The notes under the pieces are model-generated. The model was not told the origin of the DNA. It did not search any database and saw only the letters and a program-made list of their open reading frames with translations. From assembly GCF_019703515.2 (NCBI RefSeq), contig NC_059358.1, forward strand, positions 48,192,594 through 48,256,593: 64,000 nt of DNA, given 5' to 3'. Both the position numbers and the translations under genes were made by a program. Each line of letters begins with the position of its first letter. The first letter of the stretch is position 1. The DNA is from Myxocyprinus asiaticus. Its lineage: Eukaryota; Chordata; Actinopteri; Cypriniformes; Catostomidae. This document shows positions 20,226-31,992 of this stretch, one piece after another.

Positions 20226-21705
20226 CAGGTGCATCTCAATAAATTAGAATGTCATGGAAAAGTTCATTTATTTCAGTAATTCAACTCAAATTGTGAAACT
20301 CGTGTATTAAATAAATTCAATGCACACAGACTGAAGTAGTTTAAGTCTTTGTTTCTTTTAATTGTGATGATTTTGGCTCACATTTAACAAAAACCCACCA
20401 ATTCACTATCTCAACAAATTAGAATACATCATAAGGCCAATAAAAAAAAACATTTTTAGTGAATTGTTGGCCTTCTGGAAAGTATGTTCATTTACTGTAT
20501 ATGTACTAAATACTTGGTAGGGGCTCCTTTTGCTTTAATTACTGCCTCAATTTGGTGTGGCATGGAGGTGATCAGTTTGTGGCACTGCTGAGGTGGTATG
20601 GAAGCCCAGGTTTCTTTGACAGTGGCCTTCAGCTCATCTGCATTTTTTGGTCTCTTGTTTCTCATTTTCCTCTTGACAATACCCCATAGATTCTCTATGG
20701 GGTTCAGGTCTGGTGAGTTTGCTGGCCAGTCAAGCACACCAACACCATGGTCATTTAACCAACTTTTGGTGCTTTTGGCAGAGTGGGCATGTGCCAAATC
20801 CTGCTGGAAAATGAAATCAGCATCTTTAAAAAGCTGGTCAGCAGAAGGAAGCATGAAGTGCTCCGAAATTTCTTGGTAAACGGGTGCAGTGACTTTGGTT
20901 TTCAAAAAACACAATGGACCAACACCAGCAAATGACATTGCACCCCAAATCATCACAGACTGTGGAAACTTAACACTGGACTTCAAGCAACTTGGGCTAT
21001 GAGCTTCTCCACCCTTCCTCCAGACTCTAGGACCTTGGTTTCCAAATGAAATACAAAACTTGCTCTCATCTGAAAAGAGGACTTTGGACCACTGGGCAAC
21101 AGTCCAGTTCTTCTTCTCCTTAGCCCAGGTAAGATGCCTCTGACGTTGTCTGTGGTTCAGGAGTGGCTTAACAAGAGGAATATGACAACTGTAGCCAAAT
21201 TCCTTGACACGTCTGTGTGTGGTGGCTCTTGATGCCTTGACCCCAGCCTCAGTCCATTCCTTGTGAAGTTCACCCAAATTCTTGAATCGATTTTGCTTGA
21301 CAATCCTCATAAGGCTGTGGTTCTCTCGGTTGGTTGTGCATCTTTTTCTTCCACACTTTTTCCTTCCACTCAACTTTCTGTTAACATGCTTGGATACAGC
21401 ACTCTGTGAACAGCCAGCTTCTTTGGCAATGAATGTTTGTGGCTTACCCTCCTTGTGAAGGGTGTCAATGATTGTCTTCTGGACAACTGTCAGATCAGCA
21501 GTCTTCCCCATGATTGTGTAGCCTAGTGAACCAAACTGAGAGACCATTTTGAAGGCTCAGGAAACCTTTGCAGGTGTTTTGAGTTGATTAGCTGATTGGC
21601 ATGTCACCATATATTGAAATAGTGAATTGGTGGGTTTTTGTTAAATGTGAGCCAAAATCATCACAATTAAAAGAACCAAAGACTTAAATTACTTCAGTCG
21701 GTGTG
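20226..21705 (-). mobile_element. Tc1 transposon, right terminal repeat truncated
   Basis: The left end starts CAGGTGCATCTCAATAAATT next to a TA at 20224-20225, with a TIR of about 200 bp (to about 20425). The inverted partner starts near 21610 (AGTGAATTGGTGGGTTTTTG) but stops at about 21705, where L1-A sequence begins, so roughly the last 97 bp of the right TIR are missing. It encodes one transposase. Confidence 0.92.
20492..21511 (-). CDS. Tc1-family transposase, intact frame (339 aa)
   Basis: Cut-and-paste transposase that binds the element's TIRs and moves it into TA sites. The frame is open from MGKTADLTVVQKTIIDTLHK (start chosen because it is the usual Tc1 N-terminus; the frame extends 12 codons upstream to 21547) to a stop at 20492. 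The N-terminal half is a paired-like double helix-turn-helix (CSQSAVSKHVNRKL), then a basic stretch (GRKKCGRKRC) and the RNase H-like core: FSDESKF, QQDLAHAH and NSPDLNPIENLW. Exactly 34 residues separate the second D from the E, so this is DD34E. No stop or frameshift. The second motif is Leu-Ala-His-Ala-His after QQD, slightly unusual. Because one TIR is broken, it could only act in trans. Confidence 0.93.
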   Translation of the reverse strand: MGKTADLTVVQKTIIDTLHKEGKPQTFIAKEAGCSQSAVSKHVNRKLSGRKKCGRKRCTTNRENHSLMRIVKQNRFKNLGELHKEWTEAGVKASRATTHRRVKEFGYSCHIPLVKPLLNHRQRQRHLTWAKEKKNWTVAQWSKVLFSDESKFCISFGNQGPRVWRKGGEAHSPSCLKSSVKFPQSVMIWGAMSFAGVGPLCFLKTKVTAPVYQEISEHFMLPSADQLFKDADFIFQQDLAHAHSAKSTKSWLNDHGVGVLDWPANSPDLNPIENLWGIVKRKMRNKRPKNADELKATVKETWASIPPQQCHKLITSMPHQIEAVIKAKGAPTKYLVHIQ

Positions 21706-22705
21706 TAAGACGGTTAGCATACACAGCTGCCAGAATCTTATAATATGTGTTTAGAAGAGAAATAGGCCTCCAATTATCTAAATCATGAGTATATTTATTT
21801 GGCTTTGGAATTAAAATGATTAAACTTTGCTTCATAGTAGGGGTCAATTCTCCTTGCTCAATACATTCCTTTAAAGCCTCACTAAGTAAATCTTTAATGT
21901 GATCCCAAAACACCCTGTAAAATTCAAAGGGTAGACCATCAGGACCAGGTGACTTATTTAGCTGGGATTTTGCTACCACCCCATCCAACTCTTTCATTGT
22001 AAGTGCCAGATCACAAATAGATTTATTAATTTCTGAAATCTGGGAGATAACAGGAGTTATCATATCAAAAAAGGAGTCAGCTGCAACACTATCAAATGCA
22101 GAGGAATATAAGTTTTGATAAAATTTTGAAACAAACTGAGATATCTGTTTTTTATGAGAGGAAATAGAGCCATCAATATTAAGAGAATGAATTGTCCTCT
22201 TCCGTGCGTGTTGTTTTTCCAAATAAAAACAATATACCAAATTCTTTTCGCCAAATTCAAGCCATATAGCTCTTGATCTTACAAAAGCTCCTTTAGCTTT
22301 TTCAAGATACAAAGAATTAAATTCCTCTTGTAAATAATTAAGCCTATTGTGATCTTCTTCTGAAAGCTGTCTGTTTAAAAGATCTGAAATATTCTGAAGT
22401 AAAGCAGCATATTTATTTATTTTCTCAGAGGAGAGGTTTTTGATAAAATAAATTGAAAATTTCCTGCACTCAAATTTGACAAGTTCCCATTTAGACATAA
22501 AATAAATATCTGACCTTGATTTGATTTTATTAATTAACTTTTTTATACCTGTGCAGTAAGATTCATTAAGAAGCAGGGAACAGTTTAGTTTCCAATATCC
22601 AGGATTATATGATCTTGAATTATGTGGCCTCAATATCAAATCAGTACCACAATGATGAGTTAGTGGTGAAGGAGAGCAAGAAACAGACATCAAAAATGAG
22701 ATCAA
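21689..22705 (-). pseudogene. L1-A ORF2 fragment (connector plus RT N-terminus)
   Basis: A 338-codon open stretch reading into the reverse transcriptase: SQLNKSPGPDGLPFEFYRVF and LIPKPNKYTHDLDNWRPISL are the first RT blocks. It stops at NRLTHRLK where Tc1 sequence begins, so the catalytic YADD block and C-terminus are gone. The sequence N-terminal to it resumes beyond L1-B at 28558. This is a different L1 subfamily from L1-B, -C and -D. Confidence 0.85.
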
Positions 22706-22847
22706 ACAGGAGTTTCCGGGGACGCCATGAGAGAAGCAGACGTGTGAGACACGAGCTCTGCGAACTTTACTAGTTTTTTAATTATTTTCATGTTATAATC
22801 TGGTGAGATTCGTACACCCAATTACATACTTACTCTTTGAGGTAAAC

Positions 22848-23731
22848 ATGGCAAAGAAGTCAAAATCCTCAGACTGTGGCAACATTAAAAGACACTTACG
22901 TGTTCAAGCTGAGGCCTCTGGCGGGACTGCGAGCCGGGGACTCAATTTGGATGGCACGTCGGTAGATGAAATTCAGCGTCAACTGTCCAACATGTCGGTA
23001 ATGCTGACGAAGGTTGTCGCTGACTTGGAGGATCTCGCTGTAATACGTCGATCGATTACGGCGATGGAAACAAAATTCTCTGAGTTGTTTACAAGAGTGA
23101 CAGAAGTTGAAAAACAAATCGATTATCTTGAGTCATCGGAAAGGGAATTATCCGCTAATCCGCCCGCGTTCAAAACAGATTTGGAATTAATTTAGGAAAA
23201 ACTGGAATATTTTGAAAATACTGTGTGAGCCGAAGGAATAACATACGAATTGTTGGAATTCCTGAGCATGAAGAGGGCAGAGATATGGTGAAATTCCTAG
23301 ACGAGCTCTTCCCGAGTCTGCTCGACATAACAGGCCACAAGCTGGAAATCGAGCGAGCTCACAGAGTCCCGGCTTGCAGATCTGCTGAGGGAGATAGGCC
23401 CGATCGATTTTGGCCAAATTTCTGAGATCATCCGATAAAGATATGGTGTTGCGCCAGGCAAGGTGCAAAGGAAAGCTTTCTTGGAAGAGCCATAATATTT
23501 TCTTGTTCCCGGACTTTGCGAGTTCGACAAGAGAGAAACGCGATCGGTTCAAGGAATGTAAGAAACTCTTACACCAGCAGAAGATCAATTTTGCAATGTT
23601 GTTCCTGGCCAAACTGAGAATAGAAACAAAGAATGGTCACAAAGTTTTTACATGTCCAAAACAGGCACTCTCTTTCATAAATACATTGGAGTGTGTAAGC
23701 CATTTGATGTTTCTTATATTAGTGGACTGAC
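22848..23731 (+). pseudogene. L1-B ORF1 (broken)
   Basis: RNA-binding coiled-coil protein of L1. The ATG at 22848 gives MAKKSKSSDCGNIKRHLRVQ, then a coiled coil (LSNMSVMLTKVVADLEDLAV). A stop at 23193-23195 ends this frame. The RRM-like part continues in a second frame (SRRNNIRIVGIPEHEEGRDM, 23225-23425) and the C-terminal part in a third (23410-23730). At least one nonsense change and two frameshifts, so inactive. Confidence 0.88.
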
Positions 23732-24711
23732 TCGTGGTTCAGGAACTCTATTATCTGAGGAAGCTGGGTGCCATTTTTGTTTCTTTTTGCGCTGGCTCCG
23801 CCTAGCGGCTGGAGTTTGTTTTGTGGCATGACTCCAAGAAACTTTTGCATTGTCGGAAGATCTTTTTTTACACTGAAGTTTCCAGCCAGATCGAGAATGG
23901 ACACTTTGGATGACCACAAAATATCTACATGCTCACATAAAGGACATCTTTTATAAAGTTGACGGGCTGAGTAAGTTATGGTGTATTTTTTTTTATTTTT
24001 TATTTATTTTTTTTTTTTTTTTTTGCGGCCTCCGAGTTAGTTTGGCTCTTGATCATCCGAGGAACCAGGATGCTGGTTTTGTTTTTCGTGCTGGCTCCGC
24101 CTAACGGCTGGAGCTTGTTCCGTTGAATATCACTCCTTTGGAACAGTGGATAAATCTGTTTGTCCTTTGTGCTTATTCCTCCTGCTGGCTGGAGTCTGTT
24201 TTGTTGAGTATTTTTACGGGACATTGGAATGATTATGTCATCCGCTGAATTCATAACAGCTGGCTCACTGAACAATTGCTTGTCTGTCTGAGGAAACTGA
24301 ACGGTTTTATATCAGCTGGAGTTTATTTTGTAGAGGAACACACCTTCGAGACGGTTCTGTGAATGAGTCTACAGGTTTTTTCTGTTATTCTGCCTGTTGG
24401 CTGGGGTCTGTTTTACAAAGTATTTTCTGTTATGTAATTTTGCCTTACAAAATTTGTATAGAAGCACCGGACTTGAGCAATCCAATGGCAAAGTTGTCGC
24501 GGGGGCTCTCGTAGGCGTACATGGACTCTTTGAGTTTTAAGGGATTGACGCCGGTTGGCGCTGTCGTGCGTGGGGTTAATGTGCACGTTTTTCTTTTTTC
24601 TGTTTGTTTTGATCAGGGGGTAGTTCAGGGTTTGATTGTTGCATTAATGGGGAATGTGGTCTGTGTAATCTTGTTTTTGACACACAACTTATTTATTTTT
24701 ATTATATCAAT

Positions 24712-25272
24712 ATGTCAAATGTTAATATGAATAAGTTGTCTCTCTCCACATGGAATGTGAATGGGTTGGGGCACCCCATAAAAAGAAGGAAGGTTATTTA
24801 TTTTCTTAAACGTAAGAAATATGATATTGTGTTTCTTCAAGAAACGCATCTTTCCCTGCAGGAAGCTGAAAAATTTGGGAAGATATGGGGTGGACATGTT
24901 TTCTTTAGTGTTGGCTCAAGTAAGTGTAGGGGAGTCATTATATTGATTAATAAACATCTACAATTCAAATTTCTCAAACAGATTAAAGATAAATTAGGAA
25001 GAGTCATTATTGTTTTAGCTGAAATTCAGGGGCAAAGGTTGATTTTGGCTAATATTTACGCACCTAACACTGATGATCAGGGCTTTTTTATAGATCTTGA
25101 AGGGATGTTGCAAGCCGCTGGCACCCCTCATGATATAATATTGGGAGGAGACTTTAATCTATTGATGGACTCAGTCCTTGATCATAGTGAAGCAAAAGTA
25201 TGTAAGCCCCCTAGAGCAACGGTGACACTTCACAAGATGTGTAAAAATCTTGGTCTTGCAGATATTTGGTGA
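24712..25272 (+). pseudogene. L1-B ORF2, endonuclease domain
   Basis: Apurinic-type endonuclease. It begins MSNVNMNKLSLSTWNVNGLG, contains FLQETH and IILGGDFNLL and ends at a TGA after LGLADIW. The remaining SDHALVS-type segment is out of frame at about 25405-25430. The stop separates it from the RT. Confidence 0.9.
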
Positions 25273-25490
25273 CTTTTGAACACATCTGGTTGGGACTATA
25301 CATTTTTTTCATCAGTCCATAAATTTATTCTAGAATAGATTTATTTTTTATATCTAAGTCCCTCATTTAATCTGTTGCAGATTGCTCAATTGGAAACATT
25401 TTAGTCTCAGATCACGCCCTGGTGAGTTTGGAGATGTTGCCATATACGGAGAAATAGAAATCATATAGTTGGCACTTCAATGTATCCCTT

Positions 25491-27968
25491 TTGCAAAATC
25501 CTGATTTCCAACAAATCTTAAAGACCGAAATCAATGTTTATATGGAGACCAACTGGTCCTCAGTATCCTCTGTGGGTGTGGTATGGGAGGCACTTAAGGC
25601 AGTTCTTAGGGGTCGGATCATACAGTATGCCTCATTCACCAAAAAATCCAAAGCACGAGAACTTGTGGAGCTGGAAGAGAATATTAAAAGTGCAGAGGCA
25701 GAGCTGAAGCGCAGAATGTCGTCTGATGGCCTCAGAGAATTGACTAGATTGAAATACAGATTTAATGCTATTTTGTCGTGGAAAGTGGAGTTTTGGTTAT
25801 TCAGGGCAAGACAGTCATACTTTGAGTCAGGGGACAAAGCAGGGAAGCTTTTGGCTAGATATATAAAGCAGAGAGAGTCTTTTTCTACTATTCCCTCAGT
25901 GAAATCTGCTGGTGGTGAAATATTTACCTCGGCCACTGATATTAATAATGCTTTTAAAGAATTCTATATTGATCTTTATAGTTCTACGTCTTCGTCTATT
26001 GATGAAGATATTAGAAACTTTGTGGAACCATTAAAACTTCCTAAACTGACAACTGAGCAAAGAAATTGTCTTGATTCTGAGATAACTTTGGAGGAACTTG
26101 ATGAGGTAATTAAGGCCTTACCTACAGGCAAATCTCCGGGGCCAGATGGTTTTGCTGCTGAATTTTTTTAGATCTTATGCTACAGATCTGGCTCCACTTT
26201 TGTTAGAGGTTTATACAGAATCATTAAAGAACGGAAAGCTTCCTCCAACCATGACACAAGCCCGGATCAGTCTGATTCTTAAAAGGACAAAGATCCAAGC
26301 GAGTGTAAAAGTTACCGTCCAATTTCCCTGATCCAGATAGAAGTAAAAATGTTGTCAAAACTTTTGGCTAATCGATTAAGTAAAGTTATGACATCACTTA
26401 TACATATAGATCAGGTGGGGTTTATTCGGGGCCGTAGCTCTTCTGATAACATTAGGCGTCTCATCAATATCATGTGGTCAGTAGCGAATGAACAATCTCC
26501 GGTCGCTGCCATCTCGCTTGATGCTGAAAAGGCATTTGATATGGTAGAATGGGATTATCTTTTTAAGGTTTTGGAAATATACGGGTTCGGGAGTACGTTT
26601 ATTGGATGGATTAAGTTACTTTATAGACACCCAGTAGCAGCGGTACAAACAAATGGACTAATTTCAGATTATTTTACTTTGGATAGGGGCACCCGGCAGG
26701 GTTGCCCTCTTTCCCCATTATTGTTCTGTCTTGCCCTGGAACCATTAGCAACCGCAATAAGAAAGGAGGATGATTTTCCAGGGGTGGTGGCGGGAGGTAT
26801 GTCGCATAAACTCTTGCTTTACGCAGATGATATTCTATTATTTGTCTCTGACCCCAGTAGATCTATGCCTTGCCTCCACAGAATTATTAATTCCTTTTCT
26901 AAGTTTTCAGGATATAGAGTCAATTGGTCTAAATCCGAAGCTTTGGCTCTGACAGCGTACTGCCCAGAAACGGCTTTCCAGCCGGGTGCTTTCCAGTGGC
27001 CCAAACAGGGCATTAAGTATTTGGGTATTTTATTTCCAGCAAATTTGTGTGATTTAGGTAGAGTTAATTTTGACCCCTTATTAAAATGGTTTTTGAGTGA
27101 TGTGGGCAGGTGGGCTTCATTACATTTATCTATGATTGGGAAGGTTAATGTTATTAAAATGAATTGTATTCCAAAATTCAATTACTTACTGCAGTCTCTC
27201 CCTGTAGATGTCCCCCTCTCTTATTTCAAGCAATTTGATAGCATAGCAAAGTCTTTCATTTGGAATGGTAAGCGTCCCAAATTACATTTCAATAAGTTAC
27301 ATAGGCCGATTGACAAAGGTGGGCTAGGCCTACCCAAGATTTTATTTTATTGTTATGCATTTGGTCTCAGACATTTGGCTCATTGGTCGCTTCCACCTGA
27401 GAGAGCCCCTCTCTGGTTCTGTATAGAACATAAAGTCCTTGCCCCTATTTCACCACTGCAGAGCCTTTCTATCAAATTAATCGGAGAAGCTAAAGTACAT
27501 CCCGTTATCTTGCACTTGAACTCGGTATGGACTAAAGTGTCCAGACAGTTTAATTCTGAATTTTTTTTAAATGTTGCCTCGAGCATATGGCTGAACCCCA
27601 AACTATGCATCAACAAGTCCCCTTTTTGTTGGTCAGAGTGGATTGGGAGGGGGGTTACTACACTCGGTGACCTGTATGAGAATGGTGTGATGAGATCCTT
27701 TCAAAATTTGGTTAAACTTTTTGGGATTCCTAGATCTCAGTTCTATAAGTATTTACAGCTGCGCCACCTGCTCTGTACTGTTTTTGGGAGTGGTTTACAC
27801 CCTCCTAAAGCGGCAGACACTCTGGGAGAGGTGATTACTGCTTTTGGAAAAGGTCATGAGGCATCGGTGTATTACTCCCCACTAATTCAGGGTCTGGGAG
27901 ACAGAACTTCAACTTTGATGTCAATTAGAAGATGGAGACACAACCCATGTCTTTTGGGGATGTGTTAA
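25491..27968 (+). pseudogene. L1-B ORF2, reverse transcriptase region (three frames)
   Basis: The connector and first RT blocks (TGKSPGPDGFAAEFF) are at 25491-26171, a short shifted piece at 26146-26331, and then a 539-codon stretch at 26349-27968 with GFIRGRSSSDN, DAEKAFDMVEWDYL, GTRQGCPLSPLLF and the catalytic LLLYADDILLFV. Two frameshifts before the main piece. The C-terminal tail resumes at 28054-28329. Confidence 0.92.
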
Positions 27969-28053
27969 GATGCAGGAATTTTGGATGAGGATTCAGAGTT
28001 TTATGTGCAAGGTTTTGGCCTCTCACATTTAATTTTGCCCCAGACTCTGTATC

Positions 28054-28329
28054 TTGGGAGATGGGGCAGTCATTAATTTGGAGAATAAGCACATGAAAAA
28101 CTGGGTCCTATCTAGTGTTATGATCGCCAGACAGATCACTTTGAGGAGTTGGAAGTTGGCTGGAGCACCCCCTTTTCAGGAGTGGTGTTCAGAGATGGCC
28201 AGAGTGGCAGCTCTTGAGGAGGGGATATCCAGAAGACTGGGGAGTCTGGACATGTTTGTGAAGAAGTGGGGCAGATATCTGTCTTTTTTGGAGGGCTCTC
28301 GGGGAGGGACAGTGGAGAGAGAGGTGTAG
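28054..28329 (+). pseudogene. L1-B ORF2, C-terminal end
   Basis: VINLENKHMKNWVLSSVMIA to FLEGSRGGTVEREV, then TAG. The same C-terminus recurs in L1-D near 45690-45940. The 3' UTR that follows is T-rich, then G-rich (GGGTGGGGGGCGGGGGGTG). Confidence 0.8.
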
Positions 28330-28557
28330 GGGTTTTATGTGTGTGATTGTTTTATTTTTTTTATTTTTTTTTATTATTTAATTTATATATTTTTGTTGTG
28401 TGTCTATGGTTGTGTGACCACTGGGGTGTTGTTGGGGGTCGGGTGGGGGGCGGGGGGTGTAGTGGGGGTTGTATATTGATTCTGTATATGTGTGTTATGT
28501 ATATATTTAATGGTTGAATCAATAAAAAAATTATCGGAATAATTAAATGAGATCAAA

Positions 28558-28775
28558 GAAACTGAAACTAACCACAAATCAATGCAAGATTTTTCAGTTA
28601 AATCTGACTTAAACCATGTAAAAGAGGTAGAATCAGGATATAGGAATTTGTGTGCATCAATTAAATCTTAAGATTGACAAAAATCAGAAAATCAGAATTA
28701 ATATCATTTTGACAATTTCTCGGAGGGTATCAATCTTCAATAAAGTTAGGGGCTTCATTAAAATCTCCTCCAATA
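28558..28775 (-). pseudogene. L1-A ORF2 endonuclease remnant
   Basis: On the minus strand it reads NVIIGGDFNEAPNFIED, the GGDFN endonuclease motif, continuing the L1-A reading order from 22705 across the L1-B insertion. It is cut near 28775 by the tail of the I-type LINE. Confidence 0.75.
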
Positions 28776-28896
28776 ATCACATTTATTTATTTATGTATTT
28801 ATTTAGTTTTAACGCCATGTGAGCAACCAGGCAATTCACATGGCAAACAAAGGTTCATACATAAATATTTATAATATTAAATAAGACACTTAAAAT

Positions 28897-29127
28897 TTAT
28901 ACAAGATAAAAACTGTAAAATCTGTTCAGATGGTACTTTTTAAAAATATTTATTAAATAAGCCTCTGTATAAAAGCATTGTCTGATAGTTCCAAAAGTTT
29001 TACAGTTCAGTAAAATGTGATTGATGGTCATAAGGGTTTGGCAAGGTATACATATGGGAGGATCTTCACCAGTCAGTAAAAACGCATGTGTTAGTCTTGA
29101 ATGGCCCAGTCGGCATCTGGTAAACAT
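28897..29127 (-). pseudogene. I-type LINE: C-terminal zinc-knuckle-like end
   Basis: FTRCRLGHSRLTHAFLLTGE, then PPICIPCQTLMTINHILLNC: a CxxC...H...C pattern usual at the end of I-type and related LINE proteins. Confidence 0.7.
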
Positions 29128-29146
29128 TATTTGGTCATGCCTAGAT

Positions 29147-29849
29147 TTAACATTTTGAGTAATTTCTTTGGACCCTGGGGTTTATTTCGTATAATTTATT
29201 GCTGTTGCACTCATTCCATACTGATTGCCACTTATTGGTGATATATGATTTTATTAATGGCCTGAGGTCAGAGGGTGGTATCAGACATTCCGAAATCTCC
29301 AAGTTTAATGCCTCTTTTGCAGCCATATCTGCTTTTTCATTTCCTGCCAGACCAATATGTCCCGGCACCCAACAGAGGATAATGTCGAAATCCTTCTTCT
29401 GTAATCGATGTATTTTAGTCAAAATGTTTATGATTATGGGATGCTTGGATGGATTCAAGTGCTTGAAGGTAAGACTTTGAGTCTGAAGCAATTAAAAAGT
29501 TTCGTCGTCAACCCTGCTCAATGTTTTCCAGTGCCAGTAGCAGCGCTCGGGCCTCAGCTGTGAAGATAGAGCTCTGTTCTGGAATACGTATGCCATATTG
29601 TTGATCTCCAATCACTACTGCTGCTGATACACTGTTATCCGTTTGGGATCCATCCATGAATACTGTACTATGGAGTGGGAAACTACATTTCAGTTCCAAG
29701 AATTCCTGTTGATACACATTGGGAAGTGTTTCTGCCTTTGTTAGTTGTGCCAATGCCATAATAATAGTTGTTTTTTTCAAGGTCCAGGGGGGAACATGCC
29801 AAAAATGATGCTGGCTTATGTTGTCCAGTTTGATGTTCAAATTCTCCAA
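29147..29849 (-). pseudogene. I-type LINE: RNase H domain (frameshifted)
   Basis: HSTVFMDGSQTDNSVSAAVV (first Asp) and IFTAEARALLLALE (Glu) lie in 29508-29849. The third acidic position (IASDSKSYLQAL) is in a different frame near 29470-29500, and the last block (WVPGHIGLAGNEKADMAAKE) is in 29147-29491. One frameshift breaks the domain. Confidence 0.82.
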
Positions 29850-30442
29850 GTATGGTTTAATCCATATTCCAAAAGGATTGATCGTTTTAGGTGTAGCTTC
29901 ATACAGATAAGAACATTCTGGTTGGAATACTGGTGTAAAGGCCGGAATACTGGTGTAAAGGCCGGATTACTTCGATTTGCTTTGAGTTTGACTGCATATT
30001 GTAAGGCCAGTTTCAGACGCCTGTTCTGGATGGAAGGTTCACCGGCTTCTGTATAAAGGCTTTGAATGGGACTTGTTCTGAAGGCTCCAAAAGCTAGATG
30101 TATTCCCTGATGGTGTATTGTGTCAAGTGTTCGAACGTATGACTTCCTTGCCTTACCATACACAATACTCCCATAATCCAGTCGGGATCTAATTAATGTT
30201 CTGTAGAGATGTAAAAGAACAGTAGTGTCCGCACCCCATTTTGTATTGGCCAGGAATTTTAAAATATTCATTGTTTTAAAAAAAAAATTCCTCAACATCT
30301 TCATATGTGGGATAAAGGTGAATTTATTATCACAGACAAGGTCTAAGAATTTGAAGTCATTCACTACTTTAATGGGTTCTCCATCCATACTCGACTCTGG
30401 GTCAGGGGTTGTAAGGATTGGAGAAGGCAAAAATGCATACAT
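29837..30442 (-). pseudogene. I-type LINE: RT thumb/connector
   Basis: A 201-codon open stretch. LYRTLIRSRLDYGSIVYGKA, TLDTIHHQGIHLAFGAFRTS and SIQNRRLKLALQYAVKLKAN are typical of the segment between RT and RNase H in I-type LINEs. A 17-bp tandem duplication (ACTGGTGTAAAGGCCGG, about 29931-29965) is visible near its C-terminus. Confidence 0.82.
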
Positions 30443-30623
30443 ACTGATTTTGTTTTGGAAAATCTGAATCCGATCTTTATTGACCAGTTGTTTATTTTAT
30501 TTATGCATAGTTGTAGCTGTCGTACAATTATATTCATGTTCCCTATCTGTCACTCACTCGAGTATATTTCTCTAAAAGAGCGGCACACACAGAATGTCTT
30601 TTTAAAGATGCGTCTTTTTAAAG

Positions 30624-31990
30624 ATGCCTTTCCGATTGTGTGTTATTCCTGGTTGCGGTCATTACCTCTCAACTTCAGATGGTCACGATCGCTGTCTTTC
30701 GTGTCTGGGCGTGACCCACACGGAGGCAGCGTTCGTGGATGGTTCATGTTCTCACTGCGAGAACATGACCATGGCGACGTTGCGGTCGCGGCTTGCTTTC
30801 GTAAGCAACGGATCCCCGCCTCGGTCCTTCTACCTACGGGTTTGAGGCCAGCACGTCTAGCACAGGGGGCGATTTGGGGACTCCAATGGGATCGCCTCCG
30901 CCGGGTATCCCCCCGCGGACCTCCCATTCCCCACCACACTCGTCTGCCCCGATCGGGCTCCGGATGAGTCCGCCGGCTCGTCTCACAACGAGTTCAGGCG
31001 GGCTTGTCCAGTCGGACGCAGAAGCCTCAGCTGGGATCCCACCTTCGGGGTCAATTGCCCAGTCACAGGCTGATGCAGAGATGACGGACATGCTTTCCCG
31101 GGCGGCCGCGAGCATCGGGCTAGAGTGGAACCCTCCGCTCTCCCCTGAACCCTCGCGGCTTGATGATTGGTTCCTGAGCTCGCGGCGCCGCTCAAAGCAG
31201 CCACGCTCCGCTCCAGTGCCTTTCTTCCCAGAAGTGCACAAGGAGCTGACAAAATCGTGGGAGGCACCTTTCACTGCCCGGTCCCGATTTTTCAGTTCCC
31301 CCGCACTCACTACCCTCGATGGCAGGGCGCCCAGGGGCTATATGGTGATAAGGCACTCGCGGTGCACCTATACCCACAGAGCACTGCCACCTGGCGCGGA
31401 CGCCCAAAGCTCCCATCCAAGCCCTGTAGGTTCACGTCGTCCCTGACAGTCAAAGCCTACAGCGCTGCTGGACAAGCCGCCTCTGCCCTGCACGCCATGG
31501 CTCTCCTGCAGGTCCACCAAGCCAAGGCGATAAAAGAACTGCACGAGGGTAGTTCCGCCCCAGATCTGATGCAGGAACTGCGCGCGGTGACCGACCTCGC
31601 TCTCCAAGTGACGAAGGTCACGGCGCGGTCTCTCGGGCGGACGATGTCCACATTAGTGGTCCAGGAGCGCCACCTTTGGCTCAGCCTGGTCGAGATGGGT
31701 GAGGCCAACAAGACACGGTTCCTTGCTGCCCCCATCTCCCAGGCTGGCCTATTCGGCGACACCGTCGAGGACTTTGCCCAGCAGTTCTCGACAGTGAAGC
31801 AGCAGACGGAGGCTATCCGGCATATCCTGCCCCGGCGCAGCTCAAGATCCCGCACCCCGTCTGCTCGTCACCAAGGGTGTCCCCCTGCGGTGACTGCACC
31901 GGCACCACCGCAGCCCGCCCCTTCGGCCCGGCCCCGGCATGGGGCCCACCGCAGGAAGCAGACACCACCCATCTCATGGCCGGCCGCTAG
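30624..31990 (+). pseudogene. DIRS-1 gag-like region
   Basis: Begins MPFRLCVIPGCGHYLSTSDG with a CxxC-rich head (CLSCLGVTHTEAAFVDGSCS). The rest is spread over at least three frames: PPARLTTSSGGLVQSDAEAS in 30874-31446, then FTSSLTVKAYSAAGQAASAL and TVEDFAQQFSTVKQQTEAIR in the frame ending at 32159. Probably frameshifted; the SINE interrupts its C-terminal end. The head is shared with DIRS-2 (44102-44515). Confidence 0.75.
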
Positions 31991-31992
31991 GA

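Larger units (their letters stand above)
22707..28544 (+). mobile_element. L1-B: near full-length L1-clade LINE with target duplication
   Basis: Bounded by the 13-bp repeat AAATGAGATCAAA (22694-22706 and 28545-28557), so it inserted into L1-A. It has a 5' UTR, a damaged ORF1 (22848-23731), an inter-ORF region of about 980 bp, a damaged ORF2 (24712-28329) and a tail GAATCAATAAAAAAATTATC. It is oriented opposite to its host element. Confidence 0.93.
28776..30536 (-). mobile_element. I-type (Nimb-like) LINE with RNase H, 5'-truncated
   Basis: Minus-strand LINE whose tail is the (AAATA)n-type sequence at about 28780-28806. Reading inward from 30536: end of RT (INNWSIKIGFRFSKTKS, then LYRTLIRSRLDYGSIVYGKA), an RNase H domain and a Cys-rich end. 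RNase H after RT is characteristic of the I superclade; Nimb is my guess for a fish. The N-terminal RT blocks and endonuclease are missing where DIRS-1 begins. Confidence 0.82.

Noticed and set aside
20598..20879. 93-codon plus-strand open frame
   Set aside because: Antisense to the Tc1 transposase.
30834..31310. 158-codon minus-strand open frame
   Set aside because: Antisense to DIRS-1 gag in GC-rich sequence; no domain.
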